Source: Akkermansiaceae bacterium UBA7890
GTDB taxonomy: Bacteria > Verrucomicrobiota > Verrucomicrobiia > Verrucomicrobiales > Akkermansiaceae
Length of the DNA stretch: 29,045 nt
Reading direction: 5' to 3'
Assembly: GCA_002501065.1 (NCBI GenBank)
Contig: DLRK01000130.1
Location: 2,231-31,275 of the forward strand
This document shows positions 1 to 6,617 of this stretch, piece by piece. The translations under genes and the position numbers were made by a program. The first letter of the stretch is position 1, and every line of letters begins with the position of its first letter. The notes under the pieces are model-generated. The model did not search any database. It was not told where the DNA came from and saw nothing but the letters and a program-made list of their open reading frames with translations.

Positions 1-636
1 CCCGCTGTGGGCGCGCCCGTGACCTGGCCCATCTTCGGCGTTCACGAGAACGTCGTCGCCACTCCTCCCAGGAACAGCGTGACCTTCCCCCTGGGCGATG
101 AACCAACCCGGTTGTTCGTGGTGGAAGAATTTCCCGCTCCGCCTGAGATCATTTTCTCCGCCGACTTTGAAGACGGCGGAACGGGGTGGCAAACCGATTC
201 CACCGGTGAAGCCGGCACCGTCTGGGAGATCGGAACCTCGACCCGCTACGAGGCGCACGAGGGACTGAACTTCGCGGGAACCAACCTGAATGAAGAATAC
301 GAAATGGATGCCAACGTCGTCCTGCGTTCGCCGGCCATTGATCTCACCCAGGTCCCCCCGGAGGTCGGAGCCACTCTGCAGTATCACCAGATCGTAGACA
401 CCGATGGCATCGGCGACTTCGGCACCGTGACGATTCTCGACGCAACAGACGACACGATCCTGGCCGTCCTGGATGACTTCGTGAGCGACTTCGACCTCGC
501 CTGGCAACCGGAGAGCTACAGTCTGCCAGCGGAAGCGCTCGGGAAGACCGTGGTGATCGAGTTCCGCTTCCAGTCCGACAATATCGAGACCTTCACGGGA
601 TGGCATATCGACGAGGTGGAATTGAGCATGCCGTAG
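1..636 (+). CDS. C-terminal part of a secreted LamG/jelly-roll surface protein (5' end outside window)
   Basis: The reading frame is open from base 1 and ends in a TAG stop at 634-636; the GTG at position 7 is an in-frame valine rather than a credible start. The roughly 211 visible residues align by eye along their length with the C-terminus of the protein at 18872-20503: both have a WP(I/V)FG segment, then an LFV(V/I)E strand, an (A/D)DFE...W opening, an LRSPAIDLTQ motif, an LPAEALGK motif and an IEFRF.SD.IE...GW.ID(E/D)V ending. This pattern resembles the MAM-like/choice-of-anchor-J jelly-roll domains of secreted bacterial proteins. By analogy the missing N-terminus probably carries a signal peptide and a LamG domain. 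No PEP-CTERM or LPXTG anchor follows the domain. It converges on the next gene with a 22-bp gap. Substrate or ligand unknown. Confidence 0.75.
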   Translation, partial: PAVGAPVTWPIFGVHENVVATPPRNSVTFPLGDEPTRLFVVEEFPAPPEIIFSADFEDGGTGWQTDSTGEAGTVWEIGTSTRYEAHEGLNFAGTNLNEEYEMDANVVLRSPAIDLTQVPPEVGATLQYHQIVDTDGIGDFGTVTILDATDDTILAVLDDFVSDFDLAWQPESYSLPAEALGKTVVIEFRFQSDNIETFTGWHIDEVELSMP

Positions 637-658
637 CGCGCCGGGACGACCCTCACCG

Positions 659-2980
659 CTACCGGTGCCAATCCGGAGCGAACATGTTGATGGCCTCATC
701 GAAGGTCGCCTTTCGTCTGAAATCTTCAGGCCGGTAGGCCGGGTTCCCCGGATCAGGCTTTGTCCATGCCGAATGGTGCCGGCCGTAGTAGCTGCCGTAG
801 AACTGGTAGTTCGAGTCGATCCATCGACTGAGAATCATCAGTTCGTTGGGATTGAGCATCTTCGAATGGTCATGCTGTCCGTTTTGGGGATGAGCCGGAT
901 TGGACAGGAGGGCGAACATCACGCTTTTCTGTGTCCCGAGGCTTTTCGGAGGCAGGGTTGCACCGCAATAATTACCCTGATCACCGCGTTTGAAGGTGGT
1001 GAACTCCGAGATGATCGGACCCGCCAATTGCCTTTTGCAGAGTTCCTCGTATGAAACGCTGTAATAAGTCGTCAGGTCGCCGGTAAGCTTCACTCCTGCT
1101 GCGGGAGTGTCCCCGCCATGGCACGAGACACATTTGGCATCAAAGATTGGCTGAACATCGGTGGGATAATGGATGACCTGCCGCGCCGAGCCGTCTCCGC
1201 CGTTTCTTACCAGATCACAGGGTTGGGGCTGAGGGGCGCTGGGGGGGCGCTTCATGGCAAGCGGGGTCTGGCGGGGGAGAGGGCGGGAAGTGTGGTTGCT
1301 GCGCCCGTGGCAACCGGTGCAGGAGCGGATCTCACCGGCGTGGTAGTTCACGTAGGTCCTTTCACGCTGGATTTCGCGGAAGTTTTCATCGAGGGCCTGG
1401 AAGAAAATATTCCGGTTGGCCGGCACCTTGAAATGTGCCGAGCCGTCAGCTTCGACCGGGACCACGCCCCACTGCACGCGGGGCCACAGGGCCGCTTTCC
1501 ATGCCGAACTGCTGGTCGACGAACCCCACCGACGACCGGTATCCCAGTAGCGCGGAATGGATTCGTTGATCCGCAGCCACTTGATCAGTCCCGGTTCAAC
1601 CCCGTCCATCCCCTCGTGAATATTGGTGACGATGCAGAGCGCTTCATTGGATTTGACATACTCGGGATGGCGGGAGGTGTTGATCTTCGGCGGGACCTTC
1701 CGCGCCACCAACGGGGTCGGGTGCCACAGGGAGAGTTCCGGGTCGTCATGCACGAGACGGCGGTTGCCGTCCCTGTCCAGGAGATACAACCCATAGGCGT
1801 TGGGAACGTTCTTGTAGTGATCTGTGGCCCTGGCCTTGTAGGAGACCAGGAAGGTGTCCTCGCTGACGGGGTAAGGGTGGGTATAAAGGTGCCCGCTGGT
1901 GCCCTGGCGGTTGTGAACGTAGCGGCCGTCTTCCTTGAGGAAGTGCCATCCCGGCTCGGTGCGTCGTTCAATAAAAACCTCTGGCGTGATATTGGTGACC
2001 GCGTAGCGCTCGTCAACCTTGAGGTAGCCGACCTCGTCGGGGTCGGGGCCCCTCCTGCGAATTCCCGTCTGCAGATCGATCAGCATGATTGCTCCGAGGC
2101 AGCCGCCCTGGGGGAAGTGGCAGGTGCCCACACAGACGATCCGATTGCCCTCACCGGGCATGGCCTGGGGATACATGTAGACCGTGGTGGTATCGTCGGT
2201 AACGCCATAGAGCTCCTGGGGCATGGTGCCATCCGGATTCATGGACCAGATCGTCTTGCAGACCCGGGCCCCTTTATCGATATACTCCCAACGATGGTAC
2301 ATGACGCGGCCATCGTTCAGGACAACGGGACAGAATTCGCTGACGGGGCTCTTGGTGAGCTGTTCGACGTTTGTGCCGTCGGCGTCCATGCGATGCAGAA
2401 CCGGAGCCACCAGGGCCGCCGAGCCGCCGCAAAGAATGGTGTGTTCGCAGCGCGAGGAAGAGAAGATGATCCTGCCGTCGGGCAGATAGCAGGGATGAAT
2501 GTCGTCGGTGTGCCATTTCCTGCCCCAGCGGGATACTTTCTCGGCCTCGTCCTTGGGCGCAAGCAACACCTGCCGCAGACCGGTCCCATCGACGTTGACT
2601 TCCCAGATGCGAAATCCGCTGGCCGCATTCTCGCGAAAATCGAAGATGACTTTCCGGGCGTCAAACGACAGGCTGGCCTTGCCGATAAAGCCCTTGCCGC
2701 CCGGCATGGTCGCCGTGGTGAGGACCGCCCGCTCCTTTCCTGTCCGGGCATTGTAAACGTAAATTCCATTGTCGGCGAGAAACCGGTCCGCGCTGGTCCC
2801 GTTGTTGATGTCGGTATAATAGTGATCGGATGAATATGGCTTGCGTTTGACGCAGATGATTTCATCGAATCCAAGTTCATCGGGTCCCACAGCCGCACTG
2901 ATTGCAGCACCTGCCAGGAGAGACGGGAGCCCGGTAAAAAGAATCAGAATCGCAGCGGTATTTCGTTGTAGGAGCTTCAT
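659..2980 (-). CDS. Exported TolB-like beta-propeller protein with two c-type haem motifs (hydrazine-synthase-alpha-like)
   Basis: I start it at the ATG at 2980, giving 773 residues, because a signal peptide (MKLLQRNTAAILILF followed by GLPSLLAGA) begins there; an upstream in-frame ATG at 3073 would only add 31 residues with no signal character. The first ~480 residues contain propeller-type repeats such as HPCYLPDGRIIFSSSR and DADGTNVEQLT, typical of WD40-like/TolB blades. The C-terminal part has two CxxCH haem-attachment motifs, CTGCH at about residues 554-558 and CVSCH at 617-621, so it is probably a periplasmic dihaem protein. From memory, such PVC proteins are often labelled 'hydrazine synthase alpha subunit domain', but neither anammox partner subunits nor nitrogen genes are present, so that function should not be assumed. 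Its ribosome-binding site is weak (GAG only). Confidence 0.8.
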   Translation of the reverse strand: MKLLQRNTAAILILFTGLPSLLAGAAISAAVGPDELGFDEIICVKRKPYSSDHYYTDINNGTSADRFLADNGIYVYNARTGKERAVLTTATMPGGKGFIGKASLSFDARKVIFDFRENAASGFRIWEVNVDGTGLRQVLLAPKDEAEKVSRWGRKWHTDDIHPCYLPDGRIIFSSSRCEHTILCGGSAALVAPVLHRMDADGTNVEQLTKSPVSEFCPVVLNDGRVMYHRWEYIDKGARVCKTIWSMNPDGTMPQELYGVTDDTTTVYMYPQAMPGEGNRIVCVGTCHFPQGGCLGAIMLIDLQTGIRRRGPDPDEVGYLKVDERYAVTNITPEVFIERRTEPGWHFLKEDGRYVHNRQGTSGHLYTHPYPVSEDTFLVSYKARATDHYKNVPNAYGLYLLDRDGNRRLVHDDPELSLWHPTPLVARKVPPKINTSRHPEYVKSNEALCIVTNIHEGMDGVEPGLIKWLRINESIPRYWDTGRRWGSSTSSSAWKAALWPRVQWGVVPVEADGSAHFKVPANRNIFFQALDENFREIQRERTYVNYHAGEIRSCTGCHGRSNHTSRPLPRQTPLAMKRPPSAPQPQPCDLVRNGGDGSARQVIHYPTDVQPIFDAKCVSCHGGDTPAAGVKLTGDLTTYYSVSYEELCKRQLAGPIISEFTTFKRGDQGNYCGATLPPKSLGTQKSVMFALLSNPAHPQNGQHDHSKMLNPNELMILSRWIDSNYQFYGSYYGRHHSAWTKPDPGNPAYRPEDFRRKATFDEAINMFAPDWHR

Positions 2981-3397
2981 GGTCTCATTGAGTTTCAATC
3001 TCTGGATCACGGCAATCTGAACGTTGGTGCCGCAATGGTTCAGGGGGCACTTCAACTCGGCGGCAGCACGCAACTCCCGGGAGCAAGTCAGTCTGTCCGG
3101 TGGCCATCGCGTCGTATTCTTTTTCCTCCATTATTCAGTGGATTCGTTATCCTGACGCTGACCCCCGGCTGACCTCTGTCAGATTATGTTCGTGATGTTC
3201 CGAATCGCTTGAGATTGATACGCGAATCACCGGAACAATTGACGTGGATCAATTCAGAGCAGACCTCCGGCTCTCTCTGCAGTTTCGCTTGTTGCATGCC
3301 TCACCGATCGGACCCGTGAGTTCTGGAATCGCCCCAAAGGGCATCAACGATCTCCTGGAAAAAAGAATCAGCAACTCATCAGGAGAATAAGGGTTGA
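2981..3397. promoter_or_regulatory. Divergent intergenic region between the propeller-cytochrome gene and the DUF1800 gene
   Basis: This 417-bp stretch must hold promoters for both flanking genes. It is the only long intergenic gap in the window where I do not see a copy of the dispersed hairpin repeat. It has a cluster of the pentamer CTGAC at 3152-3156, 3158-3162 and 3169-3173 with its inverse GTCAG at 3178-3182. It also has a short inverted repeat, aattga (3237-3242) and tcaatt (3249-3254). Either could be an operator. No clear -35/-10 pair is visible. A Shine-Dalgarno-like AGGAG (3381-3385) and AAGGG (3389-3393) precede the ATG at 3398. Confidence 0.4.
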
Positions 3398-4948
3398 ATG
3401 ATTTCAGCTATGCTCTCTCCAGCTCCTGATCAATGGACCGTTCGCGAGGCGGCCCATCTCCTGAACCGGGCCGGGTTCGGCGGAACGCCGGCACAAATCA
3501 AGACTTTCCATGCCTTCGGACGCAGGAAGGCGGTGGAGTCTCTTCTGAAGCCCGCGGAGGCCATGGACAAGTTCCCTGCGCCGGAGTGGGCGACCGCGGA
3601 GAACGATCCCCGAACCCGTGAACTGCGCGAGAAATTCATGGAATTGCGTCGCAACAGCAGGGACATGACCCCGGAAGAACGCGACCGCAAGCGCCGCCAG
3701 CTCAATCAGCAGATGCAGCGCGCACGACGCGAACTGGGAGGGCAGCTCCAGGACTGGTGGATGAACCGGATCATGAAGTCCGGGGCACCCCTGCGCGAAA
3801 AGATGACGATCTTCTGGCATGACCACTTCCCCAGCAGCCTGCAGAAGGTCCGGCAGCCGAAGTTTGTCTATCGGCAGAACCAGCTCTTCCGCGACCACGC
3901 CACCGGAAACTTCAAGAAGCTGACCCATAAGATCGCGGTGGACCCGGCCATGATGATCTACCTCGACACCGCAACCTCGAAGAGGGGCAAACCGAACGAA
4001 AACTTTGCGCGGGAGGTGCTGGAACTCTTCACCCTGGGAGAGGGCAACTACGGTGAACAGGACATCACGGCGGCGGCACGGGCTTTCACGGGATACTTCA
4101 TGAACCGCGAAAACGGACGAGTGATCCACAACAGGCGGGCCTGGGACAGCGGTGACAAGACCTTCATGGGAGAGACCGGCCGGTTCAATGGGAACGACAT
4201 CCTTGAGATCGTCTTCAAACAGCCCCAGGCCGCGCGCTACATCCCGACGAAGCTCTGGGAATACTTTGCTTACGAAGATCCTTCCCAGGAAACAGTCGAG
4301 GCGCTTGCAAAGCTGTTCTCGGAAAACAGGTTTGAAGTCGAGCCGGTTCTCCGCGCGATTTTTCTCTCCAGCGATTTCTATTCCGACCGCACCATCCGGA
4401 CGCGCATCAAGAGTCCGGTCGAGTTCCTGGCCCAGATGTTCCGCCAGCTCGAACTCGAGGCCATGCCGGGGCGATACCTCCAGTTCACTCAATTACAGCT
4501 GGGCCAGCAGCTCCTGATGCCGCCCAACGTGGCGGGTTGGGACTGGGGACAGGCGTGGATCAACACCAACAGTCTCCTGACCCGCTACAATGTGGCCGGC
4601 TTCGTCACGAAGGGCTCCGGCGACGGGATGGCACGGAATGGTCCGCAGCGAAAGAGGCCGGGAGGGAAGGCCCCGCCGCGAAAGAGGCCGGGAGGGGATC
4701 CACGGATGGCGGCACGCCTGTGGAAGGGCCCGGATTACCGGAAGATCGCCCCCGCCGAACTCCGCGAGGATTCCACCAGGCTGGTGCAGGCTCTGACCCT
4801 CCGCCTTTTCCAGGATGACCTCGAACCACGTCAGCGCGAGACCTTTGAAAAATATGCCAAGTCGAAGGAAGGAGAGGTCTTTACCGACAAGGAGGTGGCC
4901 GAGCTCGTCCATCTCATGATGAGCACACCCTACTACCAGCTCACCTGA
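3398..4948 (+). CDS. DUF1800 family protein
   Basis: A 516-residue protein of the DUF1800 family. Diagnostic segments are the N-terminal AAHLLNRAGFGGTP, IFWHDHFPSS near residues 139-148, and NENFAREVLELFTLGEGNYG followed by an AARAFTGYF segment near residues 199-235. The family is usually encoded next to DUF1501, as here: the next gene starts 48 bp downstream. Its biochemical function is unknown. No signal peptide or membrane segment is visible, whereas the DUF1501 partner has a Tat signal, so it is either cytoplasmic or co-exported; an alternative ATG at 3410 does not change this. An odd basic linker near residues 418-433 contains two RKRPGG copies encoded by a 30-bp-period direct repeat. 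The ATG at 3398 is supported by AGGAG/AAGGG upstream. Confidence 0.93.
   Translation: MISAMLSPAPDQWTVREAAHLLNRAGFGGTPAQIKTFHAFGRRKAVESLLKPAEAMDKFPAPEWATAENDPRTRELREKFMELRRNSRDMTPEERDRKRRQLNQQMQRARRELGGQLQDWWMNRIMKSGAPLREKMTIFWHDHFPSSLQKVRQPKFVYRQNQLFRDHATGNFKKLTHKIAVDPAMMIYLDTATSKRGKPNENFAREVLELFTLGEGNYGEQDITAAARAFTGYFMNRENGRVIHNRRAWDSGDKTFMGETGRFNGNDILEIVFKQPQAARYIPTKLWEYFAYEDPSQETVEALAKLFSENRFEVEPVLRAIFLSSDFYSDRTIRTRIKSPVEFLAQMFRQLELEAMPGRYLQFTQLQLGQQLLMPPNVAGWDWGQAWINTNSLLTRYNVAGFVTKGSGDGMARNGPQRKRPGGKAPPRKRPGGDPRMAARLWKGPDYRKIAPAELREDSTRLVQALTLRLFQDDLEPRQRETFEKYAKSKEGEVFTDKEVAELVHLMMSTPYYQLT
4649..4697 (+). repeat. 30-bp-period direct repeat encoding a duplicated RKRPGG linker
   Basis: The 19-base run cgaaagaggccgggaggg plus one more matching base occurs twice, starting at 4649 and 4679, inside the DUF1800 gene. 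It encodes RKRPGG-KAPP-RKRPGG, a strongly basic, probably disordered linker between the family core and the C-terminal region. The phase is preserved (30 bp), so copy-number change would add or remove ten residues without a frameshift. Confidence 0.8.
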
Positions 4949-4996
4949 GTTCGCTGGAGATTTGAAAACAGATTCCAATTACCATCCTGAACAGCC

Positions 4997-6295
4997 ATGA
5001 GTGATTCCCTGAAAACGCGTCGCGAGTTTCTTCAGACCTCGGCCCTTGGCGCCTCCGCGGCGTGCACTGTCCCGATGTTCCTGGAGCGGACCTTCGCGCA
5101 ATTGGACAAGGAGGCCAAAGACTCCGCGATCCAGACCGAAACCGGCAAGGACAGCCGTATCCTGGTGGTCCTGCAACTGGCCGGGGGCAATGATGGACTC
5201 AACACCGTCGTGCCCTACGCCGATGACGCCTACCACAAGGCCCGCCCGCGCTTGCGAAAGGATGTGAAGGATCTCAGGAAGATCAACGATCACCTCGCCT
5301 TGAGCGGGAATCTCGGATTCATGGGGAGTCTTTACGACGAGGGTGAACTCGCAATTGTGCAAGGGGTGGGCTACCCGAACCCGAACCGCTCCCACTTCGT
5401 CTCAACCTCGATCTGGGAGACCGCCGACACCCGGAACCGCTCCAGCACCGGTTGGCTGGGCCGCTACTTCGACCACGAGTGCGCAGGGGCCGATCCGACA
5501 GTGGGAATAAGCCTCAAGAAGACTCAGCCGGAATCCTTCGGCGCGATGAAGAATCCGGGGATCAGCCTCTCCACCCCGGAACTCTACCGCTGGATTCATG
5601 GAGGCGGGGAGAAGGCCCTGGCGGAAGAATTCTTCGCGGAACTCAACTCACCGGATGACGCGACAGGAAGTTCCCTGGAGGAGGTCGGCAAGCCCGGCAG
5701 GAAAGCCGGCGAGAACAATCTCGCCTTTCTCGAGCGGGTTGCAATGGATGCACGGGTCAGTTCTGACAGGATCCTGGGCCTGGCCTCGAAGTACAAGTCG
5801 AAGGTGCAATACGCCGGGACACCTGTTTCCCGCAGTCTCAACCTTGTGTCGCGCATGATCGCGGGCGGTATGCCGACACGGGTCTACTACGTGAGTCACG
5901 GCGGATTCGACACCCACCAGGGTCAGGCGAACCGCCATGGCCAGCTGCTTTCCCAGCTCGACCAGGCCCTGAAGAGTTTCTTCACCGACCTTGCCCAGCA
6001 GGGGAACAAGGATCGTGTCACGCTCCTGACCTTTACCGAGTTTGGTCGACGCGTCGCCGAGAATGCCAGCGGCGGAACCGATCACGGGAAGGGCAACTGC
6101 CTCTTCGTGGCGGGGGCCCCCGTGAAGGGCGGCCTCTACGGCAAGCACCCCAGCCTCACCGACCTCGACAAGGGGGATCTCAAGTTCGACATCGATTTCC
6201 GAAGCATCTACGCAACCGTGATTGAGGACTGGATGAAGGGGAAGGCCAAGCCGATCCTGAACGAGGACTTCAAGAAGGTCGGATTCATGGGATAA
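4997..6295 (+). CDS. DUF1501 family protein with Tat signal (DUF1800 partner)
   Basis: A 432-residue DUF1501 protein, a family related to the alkaline phosphatase superfamily but of unknown activity. A twin-arginine signal is visible at the start (TRREFLQTSALGASAACTV; arginines 8 and 9), predicting export in folded form. Family motifs follow: LQLAGGNDGLNTVVPYADDA near residues 56-75, HGGFDTHQGQ near 300, TEFGRRVAENASGGTDHGKG near 350-370. The acidic and histidine residues in these blocks are candidate metal ligands by analogy with the superfamily. It lies 48 bp after the DUF1800 gene and is presumably cotranscribed with it. The start ATG has no convincing Shine-Dalgarno sequence. Confidence 0.93.
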   Translation: MSDSLKTRREFLQTSALGASAACTVPMFLERTFAQLDKEAKDSAIQTETGKDSRILVVLQLAGGNDGLNTVVPYADDAYHKARPRLRKDVKDLRKINDHLALSGNLGFMGSLYDEGELAIVQGVGYPNPNRSHFVSTSIWETADTRNRSSTGWLGRYFDHECAGADPTVGISLKKTQPESFGAMKNPGISLSTPELYRWIHGGGEKALAEEFFAELNSPDDATGSSLEEVGKPGRKAGENNLAFLERVAMDARVSSDRILGLASKYKSKVQYAGTPVSRSLNLVSRMIAGGMPTRVYYVSHGGFDTHQGQANRHGQLLSQLDQALKSFFTDLAQQGNKDRVTLLTFTEFGRRVAENASGGTDHGKGNCLFVAGAPVKGGLYGKHPSLTDLDKGDLKFDIDFRSIYATVIEDWMKGKAKPILNEDFKKVGFMG

Positions 6296-6344
6296 CCCGC
6301 CGGCCGAGATCCAGAGCCGGCAGGTGTTTGAATCAATCGGAGGA

Positions 6345-6402
6345 CCTGCCCCCTCCCGGGCCTTCTGAAGGCCCGGCCTGAAAAAGGAACATCCCCGGCA
6401 GT
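6345..6402 (+). repeat. Dispersed GC hairpin repeat, copy A
   Basis: A perfect stem with 9-bp arms (ccgggcctt 6356-6364; aaggcccgg 6368-6376) and a 3-base loop, followed by cctgaaaaagg and a ccccggcagt tail. Stem and tail match the other copies at 11346, 14027, 15804, 17265, 20611 and 25153. The adenine tract follows the stem on the + strand, so it is not a canonical intrinsic terminator on either strand. Confidence 0.7.
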
Positions 6403-6418
6403 GGACGTTGGGCTTGTC

Positions 6419-6438
6419 GCGGCCCAGGACCGGGCCGC
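6419..6438. other. GC-rich hairpin downstream of repeat copy A
   Basis: Arms gcggccc (6419-6425) and gggccgc (6432-6438) form a perfect 7-bp stem around a 6-base loop. No T-run follows, so it may be a factor-dependent terminator element, an mRNA-stabilising structure or part of the neighbouring repeat unit. Confidence 0.4.
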
Positions 6439-6485
6439 TCAACAACAGCATCGGGGTGGCGAGGGATCAAAAGGTCATTTGTTTG

Positions 6486-6586
6486 CGCTCCCATGATGGT
6501 GCGTGGAGAGGAAGGGTAATAGATCCGCATTCATTCGCTTACGCTCCCATGATGGTGTGTCGAGATGAAGGGTAATAAATCCGTAT
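6486..6586 (+). repeat. Two-copy tandem repeat, 56-bp period, upstream of PSCyt/PSD gene
   Basis: Copy 1 spans 6486-6530 and copy 2 spans 6542-6586. Over the 45 aligned bases they differ at five positions; both begin cgctcccatgatggtg and contain gaagggtaata followed by atccg. The second copy ends against the AT-rich box at 6586-6591, so the repeats occupy the position expected for activator or repressor sites. Confidence 0.8.
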
Positions 6587-6591
6587 ATATT
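6586..6591 (+). promoter_or_regulatory. Candidate -10 box for the PSCyt1-LamG-PSD1 operon
   Basis: TATATT lies 26 bp before the ATG at 6618, a distance compatible with a short leader. No matching TTGACA-like -35 box is present at the usual spacing, which would fit an activator-dependent promoter using the adjoining tandem repeat. The assignment is tentative. Confidence 0.35.
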
Positions 6592-6617
6592 GTTTAGTCT
6601 TCCCGCTCGATACAGCC

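Larger units (their letters stand above)
6296..6617. other. Intergenic region with hairpin repeat, second hairpin and tandem repeat
   Basis: A 322-bp gap with no gene. It contains, in order: a weak GC stem (gccggc at 6299-6304 and 6316-6321) that could contribute to termination of the DUF1501 transcript but lacks a T-run; one copy of the dispersed hairpin repeat (6345-6402); a second GC-rich hairpin (6419-6438); and a two-copy tandem repeat (6486-6586) that ends just before the probable promoter of the next gene. Confidence 0.6.

Noticed and set aside
1118..2833. Long open frame of 571 codons on the plus strand
   Set aside because: It is antisense to the propeller-dihaem gene, whose translation has a signal peptide, blade repeats and CxxCH motifs; the plus-strand product shows nothing recognisable.
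659..2980. Calling the propeller-dihaem protein a true hydrazine synthase subunit
   Set aside because: No beta/gamma subunits, hydrazine dehydrogenase or other anammox genes are in the window, and the surrounding genes point to a heterotrophic PVC bacterium.
6345..6402. Hairpin repeat as an intrinsic terminator
   Set aside because: The run after the stem on the + strand is A, not T, and on the - strand the T-run precedes the stem. Copies also lie between divergent genes, where no terminator is needed.
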